NCBI RefSeq assembly: GCF_900184225.1
Contig: NZ_FXWZ01000003.1
Location: forward strand, 186,001-250,000
Source of the DNA: Brevibacterium ihuae
Lineage (GTDB): Bacteria > Actinomycetota > Actinomycetes > Actinomycetales > Brevibacteriaceae
DNA: 64,000 nt
Reading direction: 5' to 3'
The translations under genes and the position numbers were made by a program. Position 1 is the stretch's first letter; the number at the start of each line of letters is the position of its first letter. This document shows positions 35,773 to 45,604 of this stretch, one piece after another. A model generated the notes under the pieces. The model had not been told where the DNA came from, did no database searches, and worked only from the letters and a program-made list of their open reading frames with translations.

Positions 35773-36953
35773 CGCGCACCCCCTGCGGTCGCGGATTCGG
35801 TCTCGCGCTCGGCGCGCGCGGCCCGGTCGCGGTAGGCCTGCGATTCGGGACCGCCGCCGGCCACCGGGTCCTCGCCCGCCCGGTGGCGCTCGACGAGCCA
35901 TGCGTGGGTCGGGGCGTCGGGGACGTCGGCCGGGCGTGCGGCGTCCATCTCCCTGCGGAGCACCGGGAGCACCTCGGCGCCGAAGATGTCCATCTGCTCG
36001 AGCACGGTGTCGGTCGGCAGACCGGCGTGGTCGATGAGGAACATCAGGCGCTGGTAGTCGCCGGCCCAGTCGCGCATCGAGAGGTAGCGCTCGATGACCT
36101 GCTGGGGGCTGCCGACGGTGAGCGGGGTCTGCGCGGTGAAGTCCTCGAGGCTCGGACCGTGGCCGTAGACCGGGGCGTTGTCGAAGTACGGGCGGAACTG
36201 CGTGACGGCGTCCTGCGAGTTCTTCGCCATGAACACCTGCCCGCCGAGGCCGACGAAGGCCTGGTCGGCGCGACCGTGGCCGTAGTACTCGTACCGCTGG
36301 CGATAGAGCTTGACCATGCGCGCGGTGTGCGAGGCCGGCCAGAAGATGTTGTTGTGGAAGAACCCGTCGCCGTAGTAGGCGGCCTGCTCGGCGATCTCGG
36401 GGCTGCGGATCGAGCCGTGCCACACGAAGGGCGGCACTTCGTCGAGCGGGAAAGGCGTCACGGTGAACCCGTTGAGCGGGGTGCGGAGGTTGCCCTCCCA
36501 GTCGACGTTCTTCTCCCGCCACAGGCGGTAGAGGAGGTTGTAGTTCTCGATCGCGAGCGGGATGCCCTGCCGGATGTCCTTGCCGAACCACGGGTAGACC
36601 GGGCCGGTGTTGCCGCGGCCCATGGTGAGCGAGACGCGGCCCCCGGACAGGTGCTGGAGGTAGCCGTAGTCCTCGGCGAGCCGGGCGGGGTCGTTCGTCG
36701 TGATGAGCGTCGTCGCCGTCGAGAGGCGCAGCGTCGAGGTGGTGGCGGCGACGTGGGCGAGCAGGACCGCCGGGTTGGCCGGGGCGACGAAGGGCGGGTT
36801 GTGGTGCTCGCCGGTGGCGAACACGTCGAAGCCGACCTCCTCGGCCTTCTGGGCGATCCGCAGGGTGGACTGCAGCCGCTCGTGCTCCGTGGGGGTGGTT
36901 CCGGTCGTGGGATCGGTGGTGACATCGCCGATCGTGAAGACGCCGATTTCCAT
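35769..36953 (-). CDS. LLM-class flavin-dependent monooxygenase
   Basis: 394 residues; luciferase-like monooxygenase TIM barrel: M-E-I-G-V-F-T-I-G-D at the start, A-T-G-E-H-H-N-P-P-F-V-A with the conserved His pair, R-V-S-L-T-M-G-R-G-N-T-G-P (the flavin loop), and G-S-P-Q-Q-V-I-E-R-Y-L. ATG 36953 is chosen over an upstream codon because AAGGAG lies six bases before it. It needs reduced FMN from the adjacent reductase and O2, probably oxidising an organic compound; the substrate is unknown. First gene of the operon controlled from 36992-37025. Confidence 0.9.
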   Translation of the reverse strand: MEIGVFTIGDVTTDPTTGTTPTEHERLQSTLRIAQKAEEVGFDVFATGEHHNPPFVAPANPAVLLAHVAATTSTLRLSTATTLITTNDPARLAEDYGYLQHLSGGRVSLTMGRGNTGPVYPWFGKDIRQGIPLAIENYNLLYRLWREKNVDWEGNLRTPLNGFTVTPFPLDEVPPFVWHGSIRSPEIAEQAAYYGDGFFHNNIFWPASHTARMVKLYRQRYEYYGHGRADQAFVGLGGQVFMAKNSQDAVTQFRPYFDNAPVYGHGPSLEDFTAQTPLTVGSPQQVIERYLSMRDWAGDYQRLMFLIDHAGLPTDTVLEQMDIFGAEVLPVLRREMDAARPADVPDAPTHAWLVERHRAGEDPVAGGGPESQAYRDRAARAERETESATAGGAR

Positions 36954-36991
36954 GATGCTCCTTCGTGCTCGACTGCGCACCGAGCTCTTTT

Positions 36992-37025
36992 GTTGAACTC
37001 TCAACTACTTGGTTAAAAGTTTAAC
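36992..37025. promoter_or_regulatory. Pair of palindromes upstream of the LLM operon
   Basis: GTTGA-ACTC-TCAAC (36992-37005) and GTTAAA-AG-TTTAAC (37012-37025), 14 bases each with centres 20 bases apart, two helical turns. They lie 39-72 bases before the LLM start codon in a short AT-rich stretch. Both fit MarR-type operators (TTGA/TCAA half-sites); the MarR gene closing the operon is the obvious candidate regulator. Confidence 0.7.
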
Positions 37026-37172
37026 ACATTGACCGGCGCAGGTATTCCCGGCGGCGTTCGGCGGGGGAAGGCACAGCGGTCAGAGCAGGACGGTTGAAGT
37101 GGGATGGGCGGAGTGGGCGTGGGTGGGGCCGGTGCGGTGAGCGAGCGTCATGGAACGGGATGTCCTCACCCG

Positions 37173-37232
37173 ACTGCGCGGCATCTTTCGATCTGCGCGC
37201 AATTGCGCGTGGATCGAAAGATACCGCGCAGT
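37173..37232. repeat. 60-bp palindrome, family B
   Basis: 30-base arms (ACTGCGCGGCATCTTTCGAT... and its complement) with three mismatches around AATT. It lies in the 355-base spacer between the LLM operon and the methyltransferase. Same length as family A but different sequence; single copy here. Apart from this and the operators, I see nothing in the spacer. Confidence 0.85.
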
Positions 37233-37308
37233 ACGCACGGCGCCGGCGAGGGCCGAGACGCCGGTTCTCCCCCTCGGGCGCCTACCCTCGCCTCCCGGAG
37301 GCTCCGGC

Positions 37309-38082
37309 TCACACCCGGCCGAGGCGCCCGCGGAGCGGCCAGCGGAACGTGTGCCTGCGGGCCGGGTCGCCCCAGAGGGCACGGAGGTCGGCGGCGAAGG
37401 CGGCGAACACGTCGTCCCGGCCGGCCTCGGCGGCGGCGTGCACCGCCGTCCACGTCGACACGTAGCCGAGGAAGTCGTCGAGCGCGAGATCGCGGACGAT
37501 GGCGAGGTCCGACATCGGGAGCTCGGGGAACGGGAAGGCGAGGGTCGCGTAGCCCGCGTCGACGTGACGGCGCTCCGGCGGCCAGAACGGACCGATCCCC
37601 TCCGTGTAGAAGCGATCGAACATGGGAGCGAACTCCGGCGGCGTCTCGATCACGCCGTAGCTCACGAGGGCGAGGACGGCGTGCGGTGCCGCGACCCGCC
37701 TGACCTCGGAGTAGAAGGCGTCGAGATCGAACCAGTGAGCGGCCTGCGCGGCGGCGACGAGGTGGACGGAGGCATCCGCGGCGGGCAGCGCCTCGGCGGG
37801 CGCTCGGACATAGGTGATGCGCGGGTGCGCGGTGGCGCGGGACAGCTGATCGGCGCTCGGGTCGGCGCCGATGACACGGGTGAAGTGCTCCGCGAGGCCG
37901 CGCGTCAGCTGTCCGGTCCCGCAGCCGACGTCGAGAGCGCAGAGCTCCGCGTCGTCCGCAGAGCCGGAGGCGGCAACAGACCGGCGAGCCGCCTCCGCGA
38001 GGTGGGCGGCGAGCTCCGGAGGGTACGAAGGCCGGAACCGAGCGTAGCGCTCGGCTCCGGCCTCGAACCGGTTCCGGGTCAT
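37309..38082 (-). CDS. Class I SAM-dependent methyltransferase
   Basis: 257 residues. Motif I L-D-V-G-C-G-T-G-Q-L-T-R-G-L (about 50-63) binds SAM; motif II I-G-A-D-P-S-A-D-Q-L; and A-A-Q-A-A-H-W-F-D resembles the Methyltransf_11 proteins related to UbiE/trans-aconitate methyltransferases. The opening R-F-E-A-G-A-E-R-Y-A-R-F-R-P-S-Y-P fits the same group. Substrate unknown. 37 bases separate it from cysE on the same strand, so it may be read through from the cysE-cysK operon. Confidence 0.88.
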   Translation of the reverse strand: MTRNRFEAGAERYARFRPSYPPELAAHLAEAARRSVAASGSADDAELCALDVGCGTGQLTRGLAEHFTRVIGADPSADQLSRATAHPRITYVRAPAEALPAADASVHLVAAAQAAHWFDLDAFYSEVRRVAAPHAVLALVSYGVIETPPEFAPMFDRFYTEGIGPFWPPERRHVDAGYATLAFPFPELPMSDLAIVRDLALDDFLGYVSTWTAVHAAAEAGRDDVFAAFAADLRALWGDPARRHTFRWPLRGRLGRV

Positions 38083-38119
38083 GAGCGGGCCACCCGGCCC
38101 GTCCGCTGCGGCATCCGGA

Positions 38120-38776
38120 TCAGATCCAGATCGCCGGGTCGACGAGCTCGAACTCGCCGCCGTGGGGCCGGGTCACCCCGGCCGGCTGCTTGATCGTCGC
38201 CGGCACGCCGACGGCGATCGAGTTCGGCGGGACGTCCTTGACGACCACCGCGTTCGCACCGACGGACGAGCCGTCACCCACCGTCACCGGGCCGATGACC
38301 TTGGCGCCGGCCCCGACGAGCACGTCGTTGCCGAGAGTCGGATGGCGCTTCTCCTGCTCCATCGAGGTCCCGCCGAGCGTGACCTGCTGGTAGAGCATGA
38401 CGTCGTCGCCGATCTCCGCGGTCTCGCCGACGACGATGCCGTTGGCGTGGTCGATGAAGAAGCGGCGGCCGATCGTCGCGCCCGGATGGATCTCCACCCC
38501 GGTGAGGGTGCGCACGACCTGCGAGAGCAGACGTGCGGGGACCTTGCCGGAGGGGTGCTGCCACAGCTTGTGGAGACCGCGGTGCGCCCAGATCGCATGG
38601 AGACCCGGATAGCTGATGAGGGTGACGAGATCGCTGTGCACCGCCGGGTCACGGCGTCGGGCGTTGTCGAGATCCTCGCGCACGGTGGCCCGCACCGCGG
38701 GGCGCGTTGCGGCGAAGGCCGCGGCCACGGCGGCGGTGCCGACGGTGCCGACGGCGATCCTGGTCAGGAGAGACAT
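38120..38776 (-). CDS. cysE: Serine O-acetyltransferase
   Basis: Makes O-acetylserine from serine and acetyl-CoA, the substrate of the adjacent cysteine synthase. 218 residues. The left-handed beta-helix is clear: G-V-E-I-H-P-G-A-T-I-G-R-R-F-F-I-D-H (93-110) with the catalytic His, G-I-V-V-G-E-T-A-E-I-G-D-D-V, V-T-L-G-G-T, and V-L-V-G-A-G-A-K-V-I-G. The C-terminus ends in Ile, as required for docking into CysK in the cysteine synthase complex. An N-terminal hydrophobic helix (about 4-22) is unusual but seen in related proteins. It starts five bases after the cysK stop. Confidence 0.95.
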   Translation of the reverse strand: MSLLTRIAVGTVGTAAVAAAFAATRPAVRATVREDLDNARRRDPAVHSDLVTLISYPGLHAIWAHRGLHKLWQHPSGKVPARLLSQVVRTLTGVEIHPGATIGRRFFIDHANGIVVGETAEIGDDVMLYQQVTLGGTSMEQEKRHPTLGNDVLVGAGAKVIGPVTVGDGSSVGANAVVVKDVPPNSIAVGVPATIKQPAGVTRPHGGEFELVDPAIWI

Positions 38777-38781
38777 CGTCC

Positions 38782-39711
38782 TCAGTCCATGTACTCGGAG
38801 AACAGCGGGGTGGTGAGGTAGCGCTCGCCGAAGCTCGGGATGATCACCACGACGCGCTTGCCCTGGAACTCGGGACGGGAGGCGACCTTCTCCGCGGCGG
38901 TGACGGCGGCGCCGGAGGAGATGCCCACGAGGAGGCCCTCCTCGGTGGCGACCTGGCGGGCCTTGGCGAAGGCGTCGTCGTTCGACACCGCGATGACCTC
39001 GTCGTAGACCTCGGTGTCGAGGATGTCGGGGACGAAGTTCGCGCCGATCCCCTGGATCATGTGCGGACCTGCCTGACCGGTGCTCAGCAGGGCGGAGGCC
39101 TCCGGCTCGACGGCGACGATGTGGATGTTCGGGTTCCTCTCCTTGAGGAGGCGGCCCGCACCGGTGATGGTGCCGCCGGTGCCGATGCCGGACACGAAGA
39201 CGTCGACCTGGCCGTCGGTGTCGGCGAGGATCTCCTCACCGGTGGTCTCGCGGTGGACCTGCGGGTTGGCGGCGTTGGAGAACTGGCGGACGAGCACGGC
39301 CTCGTCGGCGGAGCCGATCTCCTCGGCCTTGGCGACGGCGCCCTTCATGCCCTCGGCCTTGGGGGTGAGGACGAGCTCGGCGCCGAATGCGCGGAGCAGC
39401 GCGCGGCGCTCCTTCGACATCGACTCCGGCATGGTGAGGACGACGCGGTAGCCGCGGGAGGCGCCGATCATCGCGAGCGCGATGCCGGTGTTGCCCGAGG
39501 TCGCCTCGACGATGGTGCCGCCGGGCTTGAGGTCGCCCGAGGCCTCGGCGGCGTCGATCATCGCGACGCCGATCCGGTCCTTGACCGAGTTCGCCGGGTT
39601 GTAGAACTCGAGCTTGCCGACGATCTCGGCACCGGTCCGCTCGCTCGCGCGGCCGAGCTTGACCAGCGGGGTCCGTCCGACGAGCTCGGAGACGTTGTTG
39701 TAGATCTTCAA
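38782..39711 (-). CDS. cysK: O-acetylserine sulfhydrylase (cysteine synthase)
   Basis: PLP fold-type II enzyme forming cysteine from O-acetylserine and sulfide. TTG 39711 is chosen as start ([10 protein letters not shown]) because GGAAGGA lies six bases before it and the family starts here. 309 residues. [11 protein letters not shown] with the PLP Lys, [11 protein letters not shown] (substrate Thr-Ser-Gly-Asn loop), and the phosphate loop [10 protein letters not shown]. First gene of a cysK-cysE operon. The 329-base upstream region shows no recognisable riboswitch. Confidence 0.95.
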   Translation of the reverse strand: MKIYNNVSELVGRTPLVKLGRASERTGAEIVGKLEFYNPANSVKDRIGVAMIDAAEASGDLKPGGTIVEATSGNTGIALAMIGASRGYRVVLTMPESMSKERRALLRAFGAELVLTPKAEGMKGAVAKAEEIGSADEAVLVRQFSNAANPQVHRETTGEEILADTDGQVDVFVSGIGTGGTITGAGRLLKERNPNIHIVAVEPEASALLSTGQAGPHMIQGIGANFVPDILDTEVYDEVIAVSNDDAFAKARQVATEEGLLVGISSGAAVTAAEKVASRPEFQGKRVVVIIPSFGERYLTTPLFSEYMD

Positions 39712-40040
39712 GGCGTGTCCTTCCGTTCGCACACAGGGGGTGGGTGACCGCTGCGCGAGGAGCTCGGACCTGGGTATGGGAGGGCCGTGCTCTTCGCCCA
39801 CACACCAGCCAATGGCTTCAGCTGCTGGATCCCGGCGGCGCCGCTGCGGGCACGCCGGGCTCGGTGATCTTCGTCGTCGTCAACGACGGTCGTGAGGCCA
39901 TTATTCCATCGTCGCAGGCCGGGGGCCCACCGGGTCCGACACCCGGGACCAGCACCCCGGCGGTCACCCGAAGACGGACCGCCGACGGGCGGGCGGAGCG
40001 CAGAGGTGAGGTGAGCCCGGCTCGGCTAGAATCCGGGACC
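39712..40040. other. Intergenic spacer between divergent cysK and def
   Basis: No credible gene. It holds the def -10 (TAGAAT at 40027-40032) and the cysK ribosome site. I looked for SAM riboswitch or T-box features on the minus strand and saw none. Confidence 0.5.
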
Positions 40041-40616
40041 ATGGCCATTCATCCCATCGTCGTCTACACCGAGCCCGTGCTCCACCGCCGGGCCGAGCCC
40101 GTCACCGACTTCGGCGAGGAGCTGCAGACGCTCATCGCCGACATGTTCGAGACCCTCGCCGCCTCGAAGGGGGTGGGCCTCGCAGCCCCGCAGATCGGCG
40201 TCGGGAAACAGGTGTTCGTCTATGACGCCGACGACGAGGCCGCCGGGATCCGGCGGCGCGGCGTGTTCGTCAACCCGGTCCTCGTCGCCTCGAAGATCGA
40301 GGACTCCCGTCCGGACCCCGACGCCGATTCCGAGGGGTGCCTGTCGGTCCCGGGCCTCGACTTCCCGCTCAAGCGGGCGCACCGGGTGACGGTCTCGGGA
40401 AGGGATGAGGCCGGTGAGCCGATCAGCCTCGCCGTCGAGGGCTGGTTCGCCCGGATCATGCAGCACGAGTTCGACCATCTCCAGGGAACGCTCTACGTCG
40501 ACCGGCTCGATGCCCGCTGGTCGAAGAAGTGGAAGCGCGCCCGGAAGGAGTACGGGTACGACGAGGAAGGGATCTCCTGGCTGCCGGGGACCGACCCGGA
40601 TCCGTTCGGCCACTGA
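40041..40616 (+). CDS. def: Peptide deformylase
   Basis: Removes the formyl group from nascent proteins. 191 residues. The three motifs are all present: G-V-G-L-A-A-P-Q-I-G (44-53), E-G-C-L-S-V-P (99-105) with metal ligand Cys100, and Q-H-E-F-D-H-L-Q-G (141-149) with His142, Glu143 and His146. The insert between the first two motifs (about 62-95) is longer than in the E. coli enzyme, as in other actinobacterial forms. TAGAAT lies eight bases before ATG 40041, a probable leaderless start. The stop region is duplicated: GATCCGTTCGG-CACTGAG recurs at 40622-40640. Confidence 0.95.
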   Translation: MAIHPIVVYTEPVLHRRAEPVTDFGEELQTLIADMFETLAASKGVGLAAPQIGVGKQVFVYDADDEAAGIRRRGVFVNPVLVASKIEDSRPDPDADSEGCLSVPGLDFPLKRAHRVTVSGRDEAGEPISLAVEGWFARIMQHEFDHLQGTLYVDRLDARWSKKWKRARKEYGYDEEGISWLPGTDPDPFGH

Positions 40617-40684
40617 GCCCCGATCCGTTCGGGCACTGAGACCCACGGCGCGCTCCGGGCGAGGACGCACCGCCCCGCGGACGC

Positions 40685-41860
40685 TCAGTCGCGGCGGTGC
40701 GCGTGGAGGTCGCGGCTCTGCCGGCGGAGCTCCGCTTCGAGATCGAACACCGGTTCCCCGCCCGGTTCGAGCGCGGCGCGCGCCTCCGGTGCGGACGATC
40801 CGCCGGACTCCCCCGCCGGGGTACCGGCCGCAGCGGAGCCGTCCCGCTGCGCCTGGGCGAGCCGGCGGTCGAGGTCGTCGAGATCGTCGAACTCCTCCGC
40901 CGTCTCCTCGAGCTCGGCGAGGAGCCCCTTGATGACGTCCGCGTGCGATTCCGCCTCGATGTTGAGCTCCCGGAAGCGCCAGTCGGCGGACTCGTCGTCG
41001 GCGGTGCGGGAGAGCACGTCGAGCACCCGGTCGCCGAGCACCTTGGACTGCTCGGTGTGGGCGAGAACGGTGAGCTGCCGGTCGAGATCGAGGAGGTGCT
41101 CGTAGTACTCGTGCATCGCAACGACGCGGTCGGCCATCGAGCGGAACGCGGTCGCGAGCTTGGAGAGATAGGTGTCGATCCGCGCGCTCGTCTGCGGTTC
41201 GCGCACGGACTCGAGCTCGCTGCGGAGCTCGACGAGCTCCTGCAGCCGGGTGCCGATCGAGGCGACGGCATGATCGAGGTCGACGCGCGCCACGTGGTCC
41301 TGCAGGATCGGATGGGTCCAGGCCCGGGTCTGCGCGATCCGCCGGGCGGTGACGACCGCGAGGTGGAAGAGGCGCTGCTCGTCGGTGTCCTGGCCGGAGG
41401 TCAGACCCGGGATCCAGCCGAGGTCCGAGGGGGTGATCCAGCGCGCGGCGGCCGCCGACTCCTTGTCCTTGCGCGACAGGCGGCGGGGATCCCGGCGGTA
41501 CTTGAGTCCGGTCCAGCCCGCGGTCACCGCGGTGACCGCGCCGAAGACACCGGTGGCGACGATGCCGGTGGCGACGATGTCACCGGCGAGCGCGAAGATC
41601 GCGGTGGGCACTGCGGCGAGACCGGTCGCGGTGAGGCCGGCCCCTGCGGTGGTGCGGTAGACGAAGTTCGAGCGGATGATGTTGCGGCTCATCGCCGGTG
41701 ACACGAAGACCGGGGCCGGGGAGCCCGCCGACGTCCGATAGCCGCGTGCCTTCCACGTGCCCATGACGCTCGGGGACACGCTGTCGGGCACGAGGATCCG
41801 ATACACCGGCGGGGTCGTTCCGCACTCCTCGCGCCACAGCGACTTCCAGGTTCTCGTCAC
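40685..41860 (-). CDS. Membrane protein with long coiled-coil domain, unknown function
   Basis: 391 residues, no family recognised. Residues about 60-120 contain two hydrophobic segments (T-T-A-G-A-G-L-T-A-T-G-L-A-A-V and A-G-D-I-V-A-T-G-I-V-A-T-G-V-F). After a basic stretch (K-Y-R-R-D-P-R-R-L-S-R-K-D-K), residues 150-345 are helical and charged with heptad patterning. The tail (345-391) is Ala/Gly/Pro/Glu-rich. It is convergent with def, 68 bases away. A role as a membrane-anchored cytoplasmic scaffold is possible but unsupported by motif. Confidence 0.7.
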   Translation of the reverse strand: MTRTWKSLWREECGTTPPVYRILVPDSVSPSVMGTWKARGYRTSAGSPAPVFVSPAMSRNIIRSNFVYRTTAGAGLTATGLAAVPTAIFALAGDIVATGIVATGVFGAVTAVTAGWTGLKYRRDPRRLSRKDKESAAAARWITPSDLGWIPGLTSGQDTDEQRLFHLAVVTARRIAQTRAWTHPILQDHVARVDLDHAVASIGTRLQELVELRSELESVREPQTSARIDTYLSKLATAFRSMADRVVAMHEYYEHLLDLDRQLTVLAHTEQSKVLGDRVLDVLSRTADDESADWRFRELNIEAESHADVIKGLLAELEETAEEFDDLDDLDRRLAQAQRDGSAAAGTPAGESGGSSAPEARAALEPGGEPVFDLEAELRRQSRDLHAHRRD

Positions 41861-41951
41861 GGTCCACCTTCCGTCCTCGCAGCGACTGTCCGATCCGTGG
41901 GATCCAGTGTAGGCCGATGAACTGGACCATCTCTGAGTATTCGGGCGACAG

Positions 41952-42005
41952 CACGGCTCCCGAGGCGAAGTCGGGGGATATCCCCACCCCTCCTCGGGAG
42001 CCGTG
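41952..42005. terminator. Hairpin between gatB and the coiled-coil protein gene
   Basis: CACGGCTCCCGAGG at 41952-41965 pairs with CCTCGGGAGCCGTG at 41992-42005, enclosing a smaller GGGGATATCCCC stem. It lies 96 bases after the gatB stop on the minus strand, so it should terminate gatCAB. Confidence 0.75.
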
Positions 42006-42100
42006 GCGTGCCGCTGCGAGCCGGCGACCGGTCGCGTGCGGAGTCGCGCGGCCGCGGGCCGGTCGACGCGTCGGCCGCGGGCGGGCCGCCGGCCGACGCG

Positions 42101-43582
42101 TCAGCCGCCGATCTTTGCCATGATCATCTCGCGCGCCTTCCCGGCATCGGCCTGGCCGCGGGTGGCCTTCATGATCGGGCCCATGAGGGCGCCGATCGCC
42201 TGCATCTTGCCGCCCCTGATCTTCTCGACGACGTCGGGGTTGTCCGCGATCGCCTGGTCGACCGCCGCTTCGAGCGCTCCGGTGTCCTCGACGATCTCGA
42301 GTCCGCGGGCGGACATCACCTCGGCCGGGGAACCCTCGCCGGCGGCGACCCCGCCGAGCACCTTCCGGGCGAGCTTGTCGTTGAGCTTCCCGGCGTCGAC
42401 GAGCCCGGTGAGCTCGGCGACCTGGACCGGGGTGGCGATCCGGGTGGGCTCGACGTCGTCCTGCTTGGCGAGGCGGGCGATCTCGCCGGTCCACCACTTG
42501 CGCGCGGCGGCCGGGGAGGCGCCGGCGGCCACCGTCTCCTCGATCGGGTCGAGCAGGCCGGCGTTGATGACATCGCGCATCTCGAGCTCGGAGAAGCCCC
42601 ACTCCCTCAAGAGCCGACGGCGCCGCTGCGCGGGCAGCTCGGGCAGAGTGCTGCGGATCTCCTCGACCCAGTCGCGCGCGGGCTCGACGGGCACGAGGTC
42701 GGGCTCAGGGAAGTACCGGTAGTCATCGGCGTCGGACTTCACGCGGCCCGAGGAGGTCTCCCCGGTGTCCTCGTGGAAGTGCCGGGTCTCCTGGAGAACC
42801 GACCCGCCGGCCTCGAGGATCTCGGCCTGCCGGGTGATCTCGAAGCGGACGGCCCGCTCGATCGACCGGAACGAGTTGACGTTCTTCGTCTCCGTCCGGG
42901 TGCCGAGCGGAGCATCGGGCGAGGGACGCAGCGACACGTTGACGTCGGCGCGCACATTGCCCTGCTCCATCCGCGCCTCGGACACGCCGAGCGCCTTGAA
43001 GATGTCGCGGAGGGTGCGGACGTAGGCCGAGGCGACCTCGGGAGCGCGCTCCCCGGTGCCGGTGATGGGGTGGGTGACGATCTCGACGAGCGGCACCCCG
43101 GCCCGGTTGTAGTCGACGAGGGAGTGCTGGGCGCCGTGGATCCGGCCGGCCGAACCGCCGACGTGGGTGTTCTTGCCGGCGTCCTCCTCCATGTGCGCGC
43201 GCTCGATGGGCACGGTGACGAGCTCGCCGTCGGCGAGCTCGACCTCGACCTCGCCGTCGAACGCGATCGGCTCGTCGTACTGGGAGGTCTGGAAGTTCTT
43301 CGGCACGTCCGGGTAGAAGTAGTTCTTCCGGGCGAAGCGGCACGATTCGGCGATCTCGCAGCCGAGCGCGAGGCCGATCCTCACCGCGTACTCCACCGCC
43401 CGGCCGTTGACCGCCGGCAGCGCTCCGGGCAGGCCGAGGGACACCGGGGTGACGTTGGTGTTCGGTCCCCCGCCGAAGGTGTTGGGGGCGGCGTCGAACA
43501 TCTTGGTCGCGGTGCCGAGCTCGACGTGGACCTCGATGCCGATGACCGGATCGTATTTCGCGATTGCGTCTGCGTACTTCAT
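42101..43582 (-). CDS. gatB: Aspartyl/glutamyl-tRNA(Asn/Gln) amidotransferase subunit B
   Basis: Kinase-like and tRNA-binding subunit of GatCAB, which converts mischarged Glu-tRNA(Gln) or Asp-tRNA(Asn) to the amide form. ATG 43582 has GAGG six bases upstream; an upstream in-frame GTG (43594) is less likely. 493 residues: G-I-E-V-H-V-E-L (19-26) at the catalytic cradle, [14 protein letters not shown], and the C-terminal YqeY-like tail domain ending [12 protein letters not shown]. Eight bases after the gatA stop; the operon is gatC-gatA-gatB. Confidence 0.96.
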   Translation of the reverse strand: MKYADAIAKYDPVIGIEVHVELGTATKMFDAAPNTFGGGPNTNVTPVSLGLPGALPAVNGRAVEYAVRIGLALGCEIAESCRFARKNYFYPDVPKNFQTSQYDEPIAFDGEVEVELADGELVTVPIERAHMEEDAGKNTHVGGSAGRIHGAQHSLVDYNRAGVPLVEIVTHPITGTGERAPEVASAYVRTLRDIFKALGVSEARMEQGNVRADVNVSLRPSPDAPLGTRTETKNVNSFRSIERAVRFEITRQAEILEAGGSVLQETRHFHEDTGETSSGRVKSDADDYRYFPEPDLVPVEPARDWVEEIRSTLPELPAQRRRRLLREWGFSELEMRDVINAGLLDPIEETVAAGASPAAARKWWTGEIARLAKQDDVEPTRIATPVQVAELTGLVDAGKLNDKLARKVLGGVAAGEGSPAEVMSARGLEIVEDTGALEAAVDQAIADNPDVVEKIRGGKMQAIGALMGPIMKATRGQADAGKAREMIMAKIGG

Positions 43583-43590
43583 CGTGTTCC

Positions 43591-45108
43591 TCACAGTTCC
43601 GGTGCCTGCGCGAGCAGAGTGTGGCCGCGGGCGGAGTCGAGGGCGGATTCGAGAGCGGCGCCGATCCGGTAGAGGCGGACGTCCTCGTGGGCGGGGGCGA
43701 GGAGCTGGAACCCCACGGGCAGGCCGTCGGAGAGCCCGGCGGGCAGCGACATCCCCGGGATGCCGGCGAGGTTCGCCGGGATCGTCGCGACGTCGCCGAG
43801 GTAGAGCGCCATGGGGTCGGGGCTCTTCTCCGCGCCGAACCCGAACGCCGTGGTCGGGGCCGTGGGCGAGACGAGCACATCGGCCTGCTCGAACGCGGCG
43901 GCGAAGTCGCGCTGTACGAGCGTGCGGACCTTCTGCGCCGAGCCGTAGTAGGCGTCGTAGTAGCCCGCCGACAGCGCGTAGGTGCCGAGGATGATGCGGC
44001 GCTTGACCTCCGCCCCGAACCCGGCCGCACGGGTGGCGGCCATGACGGTCTCGGCGGTGACCGGACCGGCGTCCGGCTCGACGCGCAGGCCGAAGCGCAT
44101 GCCGTCGTAGCGGGCGAGGTTCGAGGACACCTCCGAGGGCATGATGAGGTAGTACGCGTCGAGGGCGTAGCCGATCGACGGGCAGTCGACCTCGACGATC
44201 TCGGCGCCCTGGGATGCGGCGAGGTCGAGGGCGGCGCGGAACTCGGCGCTCACTCCCTCCTGGTAGCCGTCGCCGGCGAGCTGCCGGATGACGCCGAGGC
44301 GCACGCCGGAGAGCGCACCGCCGGAGGCTCCCTGCTGAGCGGCGCCGAGGAAGTCGGGCACGTCGCCGGGCAGCGACGTCGAGTCGTGCGGGTCGTGGCC
44401 GGCGAGGATCTGGTGGAGGGCGGCCGCGTCGGCGACGGTGCGCGCGACGGGGCCCACCTGGTCGAGGCTCGAGGCCATCGCGATGACGCCGTAGCGGGAG
44501 ACCGAGCCGTAGGTCGGCTTGACGCCCACGGTGCCGGTGAAGGCGGCGGGCTGCCGGACGGACCCGCCGGTGTCGGTGCCGACGGAGAACGGGGTCTCGA
44601 AGGCGGCGACGGAGGCCGCGGCACCGCCGGAGGAGCCGCCCGGCACCTTGGTGGTGTCCCAGGGGTTCGTCGTGTTGCCGAAGGCCGAGTGCTCCGTCGA
44701 GGAGCCCATGGCGAACTCGTCGAGGTTGGTCTTGCCGAGGAGCGGGAGTCCGGCCTCCTTCGTCCGGCGGTAGACCGTGCCGTCGTAGGGCGGCACCCAG
44801 TCAGCGAGGATCTTCGACCCGGCGGTCGTCGTGATCCCGGAGGTGACGACGAGGTCCTTGTGGGTGACCGGGACCCCCGCGAACGGGTGGAGGTCCTCGC
44901 CGGCCGCCCGCTTGCGGTCGACCTCGGCGGCGGTCGCCAGCGCCACGTCGCCGGTGACGGTGATGAAGGAGTGGACGGTCCCCTCGACCTGCTCGATGCG
45001 GTCGAGGTGGGCGCGGGTGACCTCGGTCGAGGAGAACTCGCCGGCGCGGAGGCCGGCGGCGAGCTCGACGGCGGTGCGGCGCGTGAGGTCGGCGGTGGTG
45101 TCGGCCAT
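43591..45108 (-). CDS. gatA: Aspartyl/glutamyl-tRNA amidotransferase subunit A
   Basis: Amidase subunit that frees ammonia from glutamine for GatB. 505 residues, amidase-signature family with the Ser-cisSer-Lys triad: the Lys in [10 protein letters not shown], and the two Ser in [13 protein letters not shown] and [11 protein letters not shown]. Starts one base after the gatC stop. Confidence 0.96.
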   Translation of the reverse strand: MADTTADLTRRTAVELAAGLRAGEFSSTEVTRAHLDRIEQVEGTVHSFITVTGDVALATAAEVDRKRAAGEDLHPFAGVPVTHKDLVVTSGITTTAGSKILADWVPPYDGTVYRRTKEAGLPLLGKTNLDEFAMGSSTEHSAFGNTTNPWDTTKVPGGSSGGAAASVAAFETPFSVGTDTGGSVRQPAAFTGTVGVKPTYGSVSRYGVIAMASSLDQVGPVARTVADAAALHQILAGHDPHDSTSLPGDVPDFLGAAQQGASGGALSGVRLGVIRQLAGDGYQEGVSAEFRAALDLAASQGAEIVEVDCPSIGYALDAYYLIMPSEVSSNLARYDGMRFGLRVEPDAGPVTAETVMAATRAAGFGAEVKRRIILGTYALSAGYYDAYYGSAQKVRTLVQRDFAAAFEQADVLVSPTAPTTAFGFGAEKSPDPMALYLGDVATIPANLAGIPGMSLPAGLSDGLPVGFQLLAPAHEDVRLYRIGAALESALDSARGHTLLAQAPEL

Positions 45109-45109
45109 G

Positions 45110-45415
45110 TCAGTCCTCCCCGAGGATCTGAGGGACGAGGAACTTCGCGTCCTGCGACTCCGGTGCTCCGGACAGCGCCTGCTCGTTCGTCAGGGTCTCC
45201 CCGACGACGTCCTCGCGGAGGACGTTGGACAGCGCGATGGGGTGGGACGTGGCCGGGACCTCGGGGGTGGCGACCTCGGACACGCGGGCCACGTGGGTGA
45301 GGATCGAGTTGAGGTCGCCGGCCATGCGCGTGAGCTCGTCCTCGCTCATCGCGATCCGGGAGAGATCGGCCAGGTGGGCGACCTCCGCGGAAGTGAGAGC
45401 GGACTTCTCCGACAT
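45110..45415 (-). CDS. gatC: Aspartyl/glutamyl-tRNA amidotransferase subunit C
   Basis: Small subunit that holds GatA and GatB together. 101 residues; ATG 45415 (M-S-E-K-S-A-L-T) is preferred because AAAGG lies six bases before it, while a GTG two codons earlier would overlap that ribosome site. Typical features: [17 protein letters not shown] (12-28), and L-R-E-D-V-V-G-E-T near residue 67. First gene of the operon. Confidence 0.95.
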   Translation of the reverse strand: MSEKSALTSAEVAHLADLSRIAMSEDELTRMAGDLNSILTHVARVSEVATPEVPATSHPIALSNVLREDVVGETLTNEQALSGAPESQDAKFLVPQILGED

Positions 45416-45604
45416 CTGCACCCTTTCGTTGACGTGTGATCTACGGGGACGAGTCTAGTGGTTCCCGCGCGGCCGGTTCCGCCGTCCCCGCACGGGGTGC
45501 CGGAGCCGCCGGGGCCGATGGCCCGCGGACGGTCGGCGGGAACGGTCGGGTGTGTGTCAGCAGAGACGGACGGCCGGGCGCATGTCAGCGGGAACGGCCG
45601 GGCG

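Noticed and set aside
39712-39905. Possible SAM or T-box riboswitch upstream of cysK
   Set aside because: No recognisable conserved helices or T-box sequence.
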